In this document: in pieces, positions 45,330-56,374 of the stretch
Position numbering within the stretch: position 1 is the stretch's first letter
How the letters are laid out: each line of letters starts with the position of its first letter
Assembly (NCBI RefSeq): GCF_036850765.1
Contig: NC_089490.1
Span: 101,234,074-101,298,073 of the forward strand
Length of the DNA stretch: 64,000 bases
Source: Saccopteryx bilineata
Lineage: Eukaryota > Chordata > Mammalia > Chiroptera > Emballonuridae
Direction of reading: 5' to 3'
Notes under the pieces: model-generated
Told to the model about the DNA's origin: nothing
Database searches by the model: none
Seen by the model: only the letters and a program-made list of their open reading frames with translations
Translations under genes and position numbers: made by a program

Positions 45330-45616
45330 TGGCTTTTCTTTTTTATTTTTTATTAATTTTAATGGGGTGACATTGATAAATCAGGGTACATCTGTTCAGA
45401 GAAAACATCTCCAGGTTATTTTGACATTTGATTATGTTGCATACCCATCACCCAAAGTCAAATTGTCTTCCATCACCTTCTATCTGGTTTTCTTTGTGCC
45501 CCTCCCCTCCCCCAACTCCCCTCTCCTCTCCCCCTACACCCACCCCCTAACCACCACACTCTTGTTCATGTCTCTGAGTCTCATTTTTACATAAAAACAT
45601 AAAAATGGCTTTTCTT
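45330..45616 (-). mobile_element. 5'-truncated L1 3' end, antisense, with target-site duplication
   Basis: Only the 3' UTR (TTAATGGGGTGACATTGATA through a C-rich tract at 45499-45550) is present. Flanking duplication TGGCTTTTCTT at 45330-45340 and 45606-45616. It matches the young L1 3' UTR at 3536-3780 and so is a recent insertion. Confidence 0.92.
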
Positions 45617-45910
45617 AAGATACAAAGAAAACCCTGTCTGTTGGTAGGTAATTTCATAACTGTTAGCAAGCACGAGAATACTTTTATTATTATTTTTCTA
45701 GCTATAGAAGTGCCAGAAAATAATGTACCAAACCTCATGACCTTGAACACAAGAAAGAACTTCTGAAAAGTAGAAAATATTTTGTGGGGGAAAGCAATTT
45801 CATTAACAGAGAAACAAAATTGTATACTCTGTAGAACATGAACTTTGGAATTAGGCTATTATAGGTTTAATTTATTCATCTATTAAACAAGTGTTTATTG
45901 AGAACTTATT
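45617..45910. other. Unassigned sequence
   Basis: Nothing recognised beyond a short L2-like TTTATTCATCTATTAAACAA at about 45872. Confidence 0.4.
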
Positions 45911-46118
45911 ACTGTATTTTTTTGCTCCATAAGACACACTTTTCCCTTCAAAAGTGGAGGAGAAAATGCCCGTGCATCTTATGGAGCGAAAAATATGGTA
46001 TTTTATTAAATATTTTAACACACCATTAGGTTCAGAATATTTTTTTTCTTATTTTTCTCCTTAAAACCCTAGGTGTGTGTTATGATCAGGTGCGTCTTAT
46101 GGAGCGAAAAATATGATA
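45911..46118. mobile_element. MITE with repeated GCTCCATAAGAC arms (DNA transposon-like)
   Basis: Left arm CTGTATTTTTTTGCTCCATA with AAGACACAC; right end GTGCGTCTTATGGAGCGAAA followed by AATATG. The pair forms terminal inverted repeats. A third copy in right-arm orientation, GTGCATCTTATGGAGCGAA, lies at 45972-45990, close enough to the left arm to form its own hairpin. No coding capacity. TTAC-like flanks are present on both sides, but the duplication is not clear. The superfamily is not assigned. Confidence 0.75.
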
Positions 46119-46189
46119 ATTACATTAAACCAAGAAAACGCTGATATTCAACTCTGAACTACAAAAAAAAAAAATGGTTTCATACAGTT
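46119..46189. other. Short spacer
   Basis: Nothing recognised. Confidence 0.4.
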
Positions 46190-47280
46190 CAACCTAATAC
46201 AGGCCAGACACTGTTGTAGGTGCTACGCATTCAGTAAGAACAAAACAAAGTCCTTGTTCTCATGAAGCTTAGGTTTTAGTGGGAAGATACAGAAAAAAAG
46301 AGTAAAAAAAAAATCTCATTATTATGTATAATATGAGATATGCAATAGAGAAAAATAAGGTAAGGGGGATGGTAAGAGAGCGAGGAGCTGCCACTCCGTG
46401 GTGGTCAGGGAAAGTATCTTTGAGAGAGCAGTGTTTGAGGAGAGGACTGTAGGCCGTGAGAGGTAACCCATGTGGCTATGTGAGAGGAGAACATTGTAGG
46501 CAGAGGAAACAGAAAGTGCAAAGTCCCTGAGGCACACATGTCCTGGGTATGCTTGAGAACCAGCAAGGCCAATGTGCCTGGGCAAACTGGGCAAAGGAGA
46601 GAGTGGTATAAGAGACAAGGTCAGCAAGGTGGCAGGGCCAGCTCAAGGACTTCGGTTTTTATTGTCATGGGAGATGAAAAATCTTGAAGAGTTTTGAGGG
46701 CAGAAGTGACATGCGTTTTCAAAGAATCATTCTGGGTACTCTGTTGAGAATAAACTGTAAGAAAGATGTGTTTAAAAGGCCAATACAGTAATCCAGGTGG
46801 GAGAAGACTGTGGCTTGGTAAACTATTAGCTATGTAGCTTGTAAGAAGTAGTTAGATTCTGTTATGTTATGAAGGCAGCAATATAAGATTTGCTGAAGTA
46901 TAAACATGGAGGATGAAAGAAACAGAGGTTCCAAGGATATTATGAGCAGTGAAAAGGATGAATCTATCATTAACTGAAACAGGGAAAATTATAGGAGAAA
47001 CAGGTTTTGAGACTGAGAATTAGGAGTTTAGTTTTGGACATGTAAAATGTTGAGATGCCTACTAGACATCCAAGTGGAGATGTCAGGTGGGCAACTGAAT
47101 ATAAAAAGAAGAGGGAGGGCCAGACCAGAAACATAAACCTTGGAGACCTCAGCATGTATGACCATGAACCATGGAGGCTGACTGAGACCTGGAAGGAGTT
47201 AGAGAAGACAGGCAAGAACTGAGCCAGGGGCATTCAGTGCTTAGGGAGGAAATAACCAGCAAAAGAGAATGAGAGGCAGC
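46190..47280 (-). repeat. Long L2-type LINE segment, antisense
   Basis: A roughly 1.1-kb block reading, in order, GCCAGACACTGTTGTAGGTG, GTCCTTGTTCTCATGAAGCT, GGAAACAGAAAGTGCAAAGT, TTTGGACATGTAAAATGTTG and AGACATCCAAGTGGAGATGT, which I recognise as one old repeat of L2 type. It is the most complete ancient repeat here. Antisense and sense open frames (to 101 codons) are not genes. Confidence 0.6.
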
Positions 47281-48733
47281 AGCTGATTGGATAGGAGGAG
47301 AGCCACAGTGCTTTGAATTCTGGTCTCCATTCTGGTGTGACCTCTCCAAGTTTCAGTTTCTCTAAATGAAAAATGTACATGACAGTTCCTAGGTAGTGGG
47401 ATTGCCAAAGGCTGCAAAGAGGTAGCAGGGGAAGCATGCATGAGGCTTAGAATGTCCTCAACAGCTGTTCTTTCCTGACCTTTGGTGAAATTTTAGATAA
47501 GTGCCAGATTTTTTATGCTTCCCTCCATATTTTGCCTCTCAGTAAGCTCCTCAAATATGAACTCTGTAGTCCAATGGTGCTGGCTATGGAAACAAGAGCC
47601 TCATTTTTCTTTGTTACTGGTTATACATTTTTCAGTCACTGAGCTCATGATTATTAGGTACCAATCTTTGCTCCTCCCTCTCTTCCTTTGTTTTGTGAGT
47701 GGACTCAGGTTAGAGGGGGAGTGATCACTGGAATGGGGAGGAGGTGAGTTTGGGGGGATGGGCATTGGTGATGGGTTCTTTATCCGCTGGCATGAATAAT
47801 AGCTCACCAAATAATTTCATTTCAGAGGATTTTCTCAGTGCTGTGGAAGCGCTATCTGTATATAAATAGCTGGGTTAAGTAGACCTTTCACTGCAGCTGT
47901 TAAACCCTATTGTTGTAGCTAGACACCTTGCAGTGATTCAAGATCATCTGTCTTGGGAGAAAGTCTATGCTTTCTTTGATGCAATGTGGGTTCTTTCAGC
48001 TCTGAAAAAAGCAGCTTTACTTAGGACTGATAATGTGTTTGCAGAATAAGTGAGGGGTGGCTGAAATAATACTCAGCCACAATCACTGGCTTTTATTTCA
48101 TTTCTCTGCTTTCAACATATGTTACTAAATGCTTATTGAAAGAATGAATGAGAAAACTAAATGCATGAATTAGTTCACATATGAATGGATTTTCTATTTT
48201 TCTCTGGTCAGAATCCTCTTATGTAATTCTGGATAAGTTCTGGATTATGCTGGGGTCTGTCATTTACAACAAAAATCACTAAGTAAAGATACTTTCCACT
48301 AAGAAAAGAAAAACACCAGAGTAACTCCCAAACTGACCTAGTAAGCAGTCTGGAAGGCTTCTCAGGGCATCCTCTGATCCTAGCATCTGGCTCAAGTAGA
48401 TTCCTTTCCAAGTTTTTATTTCTCTTCCTTCCTCCACCTCTCAGAATTGAATTCAAATGATATAAAGCCCTTTTGGAAGGAAGGAACTGAGCAGTAATAG
48501 AGAGAAGGAAGGCCTGTGTGCTTTAACCAAGTGCTAGTCCTTGAGTGCCCCCTGGGGCGTCTAGGAAACAGGCTACTAGTAAAATAGATTGGAGTCAACA
48601 GGACCAATTTATCAGGAAAGCTGAGGCCTAGACTCCAACAGTAGTCTGCAAAGAATACTGCAAACCATTTATCCTTAAGATTTCCATTATCAAAAAAAGC
48701 CACTACATTAGTGAGATTTTATATTTCCACACG
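47281..48733. other. Apparently unique sequence
   Basis: No repeat recognised except possible small fragments. Frames at 47515-47810, 48208-48456 and 48416-48703 are unsupported. Confidence 0.45.
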
Positions 48734-48735
48734 TA

Positions 48736-48858
48736 CAGGGGTGGGCAAAGTAGTTTTACAGTTGTGAGTATGCAAAACAGTTTATTCTTGTATTATAATC
48801 ATAACCTGTATGTCTTTATCCATATGAACAACTGTAAACCTACTTTTGTACACCCCTA
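48736..48858. mobile_element. Mariner-like palindromic MITE, 123 bp
   Basis: Left CAGGGGTGGGCAAAGTAG with TTTTACAGTTGT pairs with the inverted right end AGGGGTGTACAAAAGTAGG followed by TTTACAGTTGT, about 28 of 30 bases allowing one indel. TA precedes (48734-48735) and follows (48859-48860), as for Tc1/mariner insertions. The element is almost all stem. Confidence 0.82.
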
Positions 48859-48860
48859 TA

Positions 48861-48973
48861 TAGAGATATATATAAGATATATTTAATAAAAAGAAATAAA
48901 AGTATATAGCTATTAAGATATAATTAGCATATAATAAAATGAACACACTTAAACTGGACAAGTTGATTTTTTA
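48861..48973. other. AT-rich spacer with an L1M-like patch
   Basis: ATTAAGATATAATTAGCATA at about 48912 resembles the start of an antisense L1M 3' UTR; the rest is low complexity. Confidence 0.4.
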
Positions 48974-49339
48974 AAAAGCATTTGTTTATTGAATTTAGTG
49001 GGATGACACTGGTTAACAAAATCATACAAGTTTCAAGTGTACAACTCTATAACACAACATCTGTATACTATGCAAAGCGCACTCATCACCCCAAGTCAAG
49101 TCTCCCTCCATCACCGTTTATCCCCCTGTACCCTCTTCCACCCCCCCTTTCCTTCTGGCAATCACCAAACTGTCTGTCTTTATTTTTTTCTCAAACCCTT
49201 CACCTTTTTCACCCGGCCCCCGAATGTCTCTTCCCTCTGATGGTTGTCAGTCTGTTCTCTGTATCTATGAGTCTGTTTCTTAGTTCATTTTGTTCTTTAG
49301 ATTCCACATGTAAGTGAAATCAGATGGTATTTGTTTCTC

Positions 49340-51113
49340 TTTGACCGGCTTATTTCACTGAGCATAATACTCTCCGGGTCTGTCCATGCCCTCACAAAGG
49401 TAAGATTTCCTTCTTTCTTTACTGCTGAATAGTATTCTGTTGTGCAAATGTACCACAGTTTTTTTTATCCACTCCTCTATTGATGGGCACCTGGGCTGCT
49501 TCCAAATCCTGGCTATTGTAAACAACGCTGCAATGAACATAAGGGTGCATGTATTCTTTCAGAGTAGTGTTTTGGGTTTCTATGGATATATTCCCAGAAG
49601 TGTAACCACTGGGTCACAAGGCAGTTCCATTTTTAACTTTTGGGGGAACTCCACACTGCTTTCCACAGCGGCTGCTCCAATCTGCATTTCCATTGACAGT
49701 GTTGGGTTACCTTTCTTCCACATCTGTACCAACACTTGCTGTTTGTTGATTTATTGATGATAGCCATTCTGAAAGGTGTGAGATGGCATCTCATCATAGT
49801 TTTAATTTGCATTTCCCTGATGATCAGTGATGTTGAGCATCTTTTCATGTCTGTATGTCCATTTTGGAGAAGTATCTATTCAGATCCTTTGCCCACTTTT
49901 AAATTTGACTGTTTGTCTTCCTGGTGTTGAATTGCGTAAGTTCTTTACAAATTTTGGAAATTAGCCCTTTATCAGATGTATCATTGTTGAATATGTTCTC
50001 CCATTCAATGGCTTGTCTTTTAATTTGGTGATGGGTTTCTTTGCTGTGCAAAAGCGTTTTAGTTTGATGTGGTACCATTTGTTTTTTTGTTGTTGTTGTT
50101 TCCCTTGCCCAAGGAGATGTATCAGAAAAAAATATCACTATGAGAAATGTCTGTTTTCACTGTCTGTGTTTTCTTCTAGGATTTTTATGGGTTTGTGACT
50201 TACATTTGTCTTTAATCCATTTTAAATATTTTCTTGTGTGTGTAGTATAAGGAGGTGGTCTAGTTTCATTTTTTGCATGTATCTGTCTAATATTCCCAAC
50301 GCCATTTATTGAATAGACTATGTTTAGCCCATCATATGTTTTTGCCTTTTTTTGTCAAGTATTTATTGACCATAAAGGTGTGGGTTTATTTCTGGACTCT
50401 CAGTTCTGTTCCATTGATCTATATCACTGTTTTTATGCCAGTACCTTGATGTTTTAATTATTATGTCTTTATAGAATAGTTTGATGTCAGGTTGTATAAT
50501 ACCTCCAACTTTTTTTTTTTTTAATGCTAGCCCTAACCCTAACCTTAACACTAACCCTGGCCTCAGTCCTAACCCTAGCCCTAGCTCTAACATTAACTCT
50601 AACACTAACCTTTACCCTAACACAGCTGTAACCCTAGCCCTAGCCCTAACCGTAACCCTAACCCTAAACTTAGCCCTAACCTTAGCCCTAATCCTAACCC
50701 TAGCCTTATCACTAACCATAGCCCTAACACTAGCCCTAGCACTAACCCTAAACCTAACCCTAACTTAAACCCTCACCATAACCCTAGACCTTACCCTAGA
50801 CCTAACCCAACTTTGTTCTTTCTCAAGATTGCTTTGGTTATTTGAGGTCTTTTGTAGTTCCATATAAATTTTTGGAATATTTGTTCTAGATTTGTGAGAT
50901 ATGTCATTGGTATTTTAATAGAAATTGCTTTGACTCTGTTGATTGCTTTGGGTAGAACAAATATTTTAATAATGCTAATTCTTTCAATTCATAACATGGT
51001 ATATGCTTCCACCTATATGTATCTTCCTCAATTTCTCCCTTCAGTATCTTATAATTTTCCAAGTAAAAGTCTTTTACCTTCTTGGTTAAATTTATGCCTA
51101 GGTATCTATTCAA
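49340..51113 (-). pseudogene. L1 ORF2 fragment, antisense, multiply broken
   Basis: Minus-strand pieces of ORF2 are visible at 50904-51113 (MNRYLGINLTKKVKDF), 50040-50138, 49633-49848 ([19 protein letters not shown]) and 49355-49540 ([16 protein letters not shown]), in the order expected when read right to left. Stops and shifts separate them, and the telomere-like insert splits the frame. The fragment covers the region downstream of the FADD motif; the endonuclease and RT core are absent. Not functional. Confidence 0.88.
50510..50806. repeat. Interstitial degenerate telomere-like (CCCTAA)n array with a poly(T) edge
   Basis: About 280 bp in near-perfect 6-bp register. By hand I count 11 exact CCCTAA and 8 CCCTAG units among roughly 47, the rest mostly one-base variants (CACTAA, CCTTAA, ACCTAA). 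The left edge is T13 (50510-50522) then AATGCTAG. CCAACTTT stands on both sides (50505-50512 and 50807-50814), and deleting one copy plus the insert restores continuous L1 sequence. Read on the minus strand it is a TTAGGG/CTAGGG array ending in a 13-A run. The dipeptide-like open frames on both strands are by-products of the 6-bp period. Confidence 0.93.
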
Positions 51114-51115
51114 GC

Positions 51116-51880
51116 TAAAATTTAAACTCTTGAGTTCCCTTTATCATTATGATATTTGGAAATGTATTTTCCATGTCTGTGGTTTGTTTTATCATTCTCT
51201 TAACAATGTCTTTCTGAATGTAGCAATTCATCATTTTGATCAAGTCCAAATTTATCAAATTTTATTTTATGGATTATACATATAGTGTTATTTTTAGATA
51301 CATCTTTGCCTAGTCCAAGGACACAAAAATTTTTTCCTATGTTTTCTTCTAGAAATAGAAGTATCAATGTTATGTTTATGTCTATAAGCTATTTGAGTTC
51401 ATTTTTATGGTGGGAGGTATGATCAAAACTCTTTTTTAAAAAAACGATATCCAATTTTATCAATAATATTTGTTGAAAAGATTTTCTTTTCTTCACTGAA
51501 TTGCATCTTTGCTGAAAATCAATCAGCCATGTAAATGTGACTCTATTTCTGGTCTCTGTATTCTGTCCAATGAATCTATTAATCTTTATATTGACCAATA
51601 TTAAAGATTGTGACTTTAACAGTAAGGTTTGAAGTTAGTGTAATTTTTGCATCTTTGACTTTTTCAAAGTTGTTTTGGACTATTCTGCATCCTTTACATC
51701 TACATATAATTTTTTTACATATAAATTTTAAGAACTGCCTGGTAATTTCTATAAAAAAAACTAAAGCCTGCTGAGGTTTGGATTAGGGTGGTATTCTTCA
51801 GTTTTTTGAAAATTAAAAGTTTATTATTGCTTTAAGAGCTTTAATTTGTTTTTTGCTTTTGTTTTCTTTTTATACAGATT
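51116..51880 (-). mobile_element. Older L1 ORF2 fragment, antisense
   Basis: ATATCCAATTTTATCAATAA, GTTGAAAAGATTTTCTTTTC, TCTATTTCTGGTCTCTGTAT and CTGTCCAATGAATCTATTAA are antisense L1 ORF2 phrases, more diverged than the neighbouring L1. Limits approximate; the right edge ends near 51880. Confidence 0.6.
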
Positions 51881-52778
51881 TCCCCATGACTGGGTCCTTT
51901 GTACCATTCTGGTTTCAGCTCAAAAATAGTATCCTCAAAGATAACTTTCCCTGGCTACCAAATTTAAAGTAACACCCTCATTCTCTTTCTATCAAAACAT
52001 TCTGTTTCATTGACTTCTCTGCATTAATTACCATGTGAAATTAATCTTGTCCATTTGTTGTTAATTTAGTTGTTTATTAGATGAATATCCAACTTTAGGA
52101 CATAAGTGAGATTTTTCTTTTCTTAGTTAGCTTATATTCCTAAAGTCAAAAAGTGCCTTTGACAGAAAGACACTATTTGTCAAATCAATGATTGAATATT
52201 TGACAAATGCATCTCTAAGTAAATATTCGACTAGTATGGAAGTATCATAATATTAACTAGCACATGTTAACTTATTTTGTAGTATTTCTCTGGGCAGTGA
52301 GATGTGTATGTTACTAAAAGCTGCTGTTCTCTCTAAGGTTGCCAGTAGTGTTTGTTGGGCTAGATTATGGCATTTCAAAAATATAAATTTTTAAAAACCC
52401 ACACACACACATCTTCAATTCGGCTCATTAGCTTTGTTATTAGAGTTTAAAAGAGATCTCACATAAGTGAGAGATAAAATGCATATGACTTTAGGAAAAT
52501 GAATCAACTGGGAAAAAAAATAAAAGCTTTCCCAAATGCTATACAGATAAAAAGTAGAAAGTTTCAGGCCCATGAGAAATTATAGGTGCTTTCAAAATGA
52601 TATCCAATTTAAAGAGAAAAAAAACTAGCCATAGCTTTTACATAATAGAGGCAACAATTAGAAAGTATTTTATTAATCTGCTCAATGGTTTAAAGTAACA
52701 AATGACACCAAAATCAATTTATTGAGCCCTAACCATGTTTCAAATACATGAACACAATTCTATCCTTAAGATGATTGT
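51881..52778. other. Unassigned sequence
   Basis: No gene or repeat recognised. A short CA run lies at about 52401-52410. Confidence 0.45.
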
Positions 52779-53064
52779 GGCCCTGGCTGATTGACTCAGT
52801 GGATAAGGCGTCAGCCCAGTGTGTAGACATTCCAGGTTCTATCCTGGTCAGGGCACACATGAGAAGTGACCATCTGCTTCTCTCCCCCCTCTCTCTTCCC
52901 CTTCTGAAGAGAGTGGCTCAATTGGTTTGAGCATTGGCCCTGAGTGCTAAGGATAGCTCAGTTGATTTGAGCATTAGCTGGGTAGATTCCGGTCAGGGTG
53001 TATGCGGGAGTCTATCTCATTATCTCTCCTCCTCTCACTTAAAAAATAAAAAAGAAAAGAAAAG
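52779..53064 (+). mobile_element. VES-type SINE, dimer-like form, sense
   Basis: Head GGCCCTGGCTGATTGACTCA, B box-like GGTTCTATCC, TC-rich body, then two tRNA-head-like segments GGCTCAATTGGTTTGAGCAT (52915) and AGCTCAGTTGATTTGAGCAT (52955), a GGTCAGGGTGTATGCGGGAG body and an A-rich tail (53040-53064). Diverged. Confidence 0.85.
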
Positions 53065-53892
53065 CTAGTACAACACAAATATGAAACCTAAAGCTGGCTC
53101 CAAATCTCTTGTGATACAGATAGAATTTCCTTTCTTGTGCTGTTTTTCTCTCTCCGAACCTTTATTCATTTAACCCACTGAACTTGTACTGAACGCCAAC
53201 TCTGTGCCGGGCACTGTGCAAGGCAATGGGGGTAAGAAACAAATAAAATAGAGTCCTGATCCCTTGAGAAGTCACAGATTTCATAATTTCATTGACTGAA
53301 GGGTAAAAAAATACAATTGAAAGAACTGGAAATCATGAAAGTGGTGATTTCTTTCCAACATGTTTTTTAGGTGGCTTTCATTCAATCCTTATGCCTCATG
53401 GTGGGCTCAGCTTCCCCCTTCCTCAGCCAAGTGACTCAGAGGCAACTACAATGTAGTGTTCTATTATTAGCCTTCTCAAATCTGATTATTCTAAGAAGCA
53501 CTTCCCACTGGAAACATGGTAATCATGTTTAAATATAACTCTCCATGATCAATCTAAATCTCCAGATTCTTAACCAAGTTTCCTGTGGCTGAGAGACTCT
53601 GCTTTTCTTTTTTCTCTTTTTAAATTAATCCACAATTTTATGATCTTTGGTTACTTTAGTGTGTAAGGGGGGAGTATGTGTGGGTGCACCCTGGTATGTG
53701 TGTTTGTGTGTGTGACTGTGTGTTTGTGTCCTTCTGTACTACAGTATTAAACAGAGACTCTCAATAAAGACCGTGGGCTCTTGCAGGCAGTGTTCCTCTT
53801 CCCCCGTCCTCTGGTTGCTCTGTCCAGAATTAAAGTTGTCAGAATGAGAGCTAAGAGGATGTTTGTATAACAACTCATCACTCATGGTTTGT
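53065..53892 (-). repeat. Spacer with an antisense L2-like fragment and a GT-rich stretch
   Basis: 53160-53330 (CTCTGTGCCGGGCACTGTGC, then GAAACAAATAAAATAGAGTC) is antisense L2-like. 53659-53732 is GT-rich low complexity. The rest is unrecognised. Confidence 0.5.
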
Positions 53893-54115
53893 ATAATTAG
53901 AGCAGCTAACATTTATTGAGTGCGTCTTATGTACCAGGCGCTGGGCAACATGCCTGCTCTCATTTTTATCTTTGCATTAATCTCAGGACGTGTGGAGTTT
54001 TATTTCTCCATTTTATTAAACAGGCTCAGAGGGGATGAATAATTTGACCCACAGTACATTAGTAAGTGAAGAGAATAGGATTTTAACTTAATGCTGTTTA
54101 GTCTTAGCCTGTATA
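53893..54115. repeat. MIR/L2-class fragment
   Basis: AACATTTATTGAGTGCGTCT, TATGTACCAGGCGCTGGGCA and TCTCCATTTTATTAAACAGG have MIR/L2 phrase order. Confidence 0.55.
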
Positions 54116-55209
54116 CTTAGTCACTAGGATAATATAAAATGTATACTACAGTAATATTAAAAATAAGAATGGTTTTTATATTCTTTGCAGCTTCATTTTC
54201 CAGGCTTTTTGTAACCAGAACAATGAGACTAAAACTGTTCATTTAATGCTGTCACAGACGTTGTTGCTGTTTTTTTTAAAAAAACACGTTGTTAGAAAAT
54301 TTCTGCCTCTTTGAATCTAGAAACACAAGGCTCTAGCTGACCTTTTAGTTATTTTTGAAAATTTGACCATAGGCCACTTGTTTTATTTCATGTTTGTATC
54401 TCCTGTAAAGAGGAGAGCTTATGAATTAATATAAAACATAAAAATGTCAATATCATATGAAATGAAGGTATAATTTTCATAGTAAACCTTTCTATAAATT
54501 ACCTCACTATTTTTTTCAAACTGTAATAAGAATAAAAGCTATGATTACTTTTCACTTTTTCTTGGCCCTAAGCTACTATTCTACTACTTTTGAATAATGT
54601 GTCTGTTGGTATGTGGTTGCTGTTAACTATATAAACTCAACTTTATGAACCTTTTAGAGTAATCAGTTGCCCAATTTTCCAAAGATCATATTCTGACAAT
54701 GAATATAGTACATATTTATATACATGCCTATATTCAGGAAAAAAAGATTAATAAAAAAATAAAACAAATTTTCCTAATAAGTAATTTTTAAAAATATAGT
54801 TTTGCTTTTTTGGTTGTTGAGTATATTGTATTTTTTTAAATTAGATATTGCCATTCTGCTGGCGATGCAGTTACAGTGACGAGCACTTGCTTTATTGATT
54901 TATTGCTTCTTCTAGAGAGAGACAATCAGTGATCTGAACCTACTGCTGTTCCCACTCTTGGTGGGCCAATCACAGTCCCTTCAATCAGTTTATTCAGCTT
55001 GTCTTTATGGTTAATAGAGATGGCTATAATCAAATCAATTCTGAGACAAGTCACGCTGAATGCTAAAAGTCTGATGTAAATGGTTCAGTCTAACAGATGA
55101 TGAAATCTACAGGGTTGTCTAACAATTAGAAGGCTTTAGGGGGAAAAAAGTCTTTAATTAATTGACTAGGAGAAAAAATTTATATTAAAAGGAATAAAAT
55201 TAAAAATCT
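54116..55209. other. Apparently unique AT-rich sequence
   Basis: No repeat recognised. The segment about 54850-55130 is less AT-rich than its neighbours and has no repeat signature; it could be unique host DNA. No coding frame. Confidence 0.4.
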
Positions 55210-55917
55210 AATCAAACATCAAAATTGCAACTAAATTACAGAACAATCATCATTCAGAGCCACCCGAAGTCTAGTCGAATGGAAGGCCTACAACTAGGGG
55301 TATAAAGAAGAAGCCACATTGAGATTGCAGGACAGGCAGTGATGTGGACAGGCTGCTCCCACACCCATGTGCGGTAGTTTAAAATCAGGAGGGATATCTC
55401 AGCTGTGGAGGTCCACACTGATGATCCAGGGGTCCCAGTCTCACACCAGACTTCCCAGCCCAGGGTTCCAGAACTAGGAGGAGAAGTCTCTATAACTTCT
55501 AGGATTGTGGTTAACTGAGACTGAGGACTGCTAGAGTCCCAGGCAGTTCCTCTTAAGTAGCCCAGACACAAACCTATTCACACTCACTCCCTCTGAGCTC
55601 CAGCACTGGGGCAGCAGCTTGAAAGGAACTAGGGAGGAACTGAATTGTCTGACATCAGAATGAGAGCTGGGGGTCAGCTTTCTCTTAGACGAAAGTGCTG
55701 GCAGAAGCCAATGTTCTTTTTACAAGCCCTCTCCTGACAGAGTTGGCAGATGGATGCCATATCTGAGTTTCCATCAACCTGGCTGACACCCCTTGCTTGG
55801 TCCTGGTGTGACTCCCTGAAACCCCACCACAACCAACATGTGGGCCTATACAACCCTTGTCCAGTGGCTTTTCCATATAAATGGCCTCTCTTGCCTCATG
55901 CTTTGGACTCTCTTAAG

Positions 55918-56374
55918 ATATCTCAAAAAAGGCCCTGGCCAGTTGACTCAGCAGTAGAGCGTCAGCCTGGCTTGTGGAAGTCCTGGGTTTGATTCCTGGC
56001 CAGAATACACAGGAGAAGTGCCTATCTGTTTCTTCACCCTTTCCCCCCTCCTTTCTCTCAGTCTCTCTCTTCCCCTCCCGCAGCCAAAGCTCCATTGGAA
56101 ATAAAGTTGGCCTGGGCCCTGAGGATGGCTCTATGGCCTCCACCTCAAGTGCTAGAATGGCTCTGGTTGCAGAGGAGCAATGCCCCAGAGCGGCCAAGCA
56201 ACACCCCAGAGGGGCTGAGCATCACCCCCTGGTGAGCATGCCAGGTGGATCCCGGTCAGGTGCATGCAGGAGTCTGTCTGTCTGCCTTCCCAACCACTCC
56301 TAACTTTGGGAAAAAAATACAAAAAACCCCCCAAAAAACCCAAACAAACAAAATAAATAAAATATCTCAAAAAA
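55918..56374 (+). mobile_element. Long VES-type SINE with 13-bp target duplication, nested in the HAL1-like 5' UTR
   Basis: Full-length copy from GGCCCTGGCCAGTTGACTCA (55931) with B box-like GGTTTGATTCC, TC-rich stretch, body and a CAAA-rich tail. The duplication ATATCTCAAAAAA occurs at 55918-55930 and 56362-56374. It is the best reference copy of the long SINE form in this window; compared with it, the copy at 8021 lacks about 14 bases at the head. Confidence 0.95.

Larger units (their letters stand above)
48974..51115 (-). mobile_element. L1 LINE 3' part, antisense, interrupted by a telomere-like insert
   Basis: Starts with the 3' terminus (TTATTGAATTTAGTGGGATG), then a pyrimidine-rich 3' UTR, and continues into ORF2 C-terminal half. 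The young-type conserved landmarks (the CACTGGGTCACAAGGCAG region near 49607, TTGATCTATATCACTG near 50414) are in order. The element is interrupted at 50505-50814 by a telomeric-like array. Sequence to about 51115 is L1; beyond that a more diverged L1 follows. Confidence 0.9.

Noticed and set aside
50481..50768. Open frames of 80-95 codons on both strands rich in alternating Leu/Ala/Thr/Asn/Pro/Gly
   Set aside because: They are translations of the 6-bp-period telomere-like array, which lacks stops in some frames for structural reasons.
50520..50810. CRISPR-like array
   Set aside because: The repeat is a contiguous hexamer without spacers in a mammalian genome; it is telomere-like DNA.
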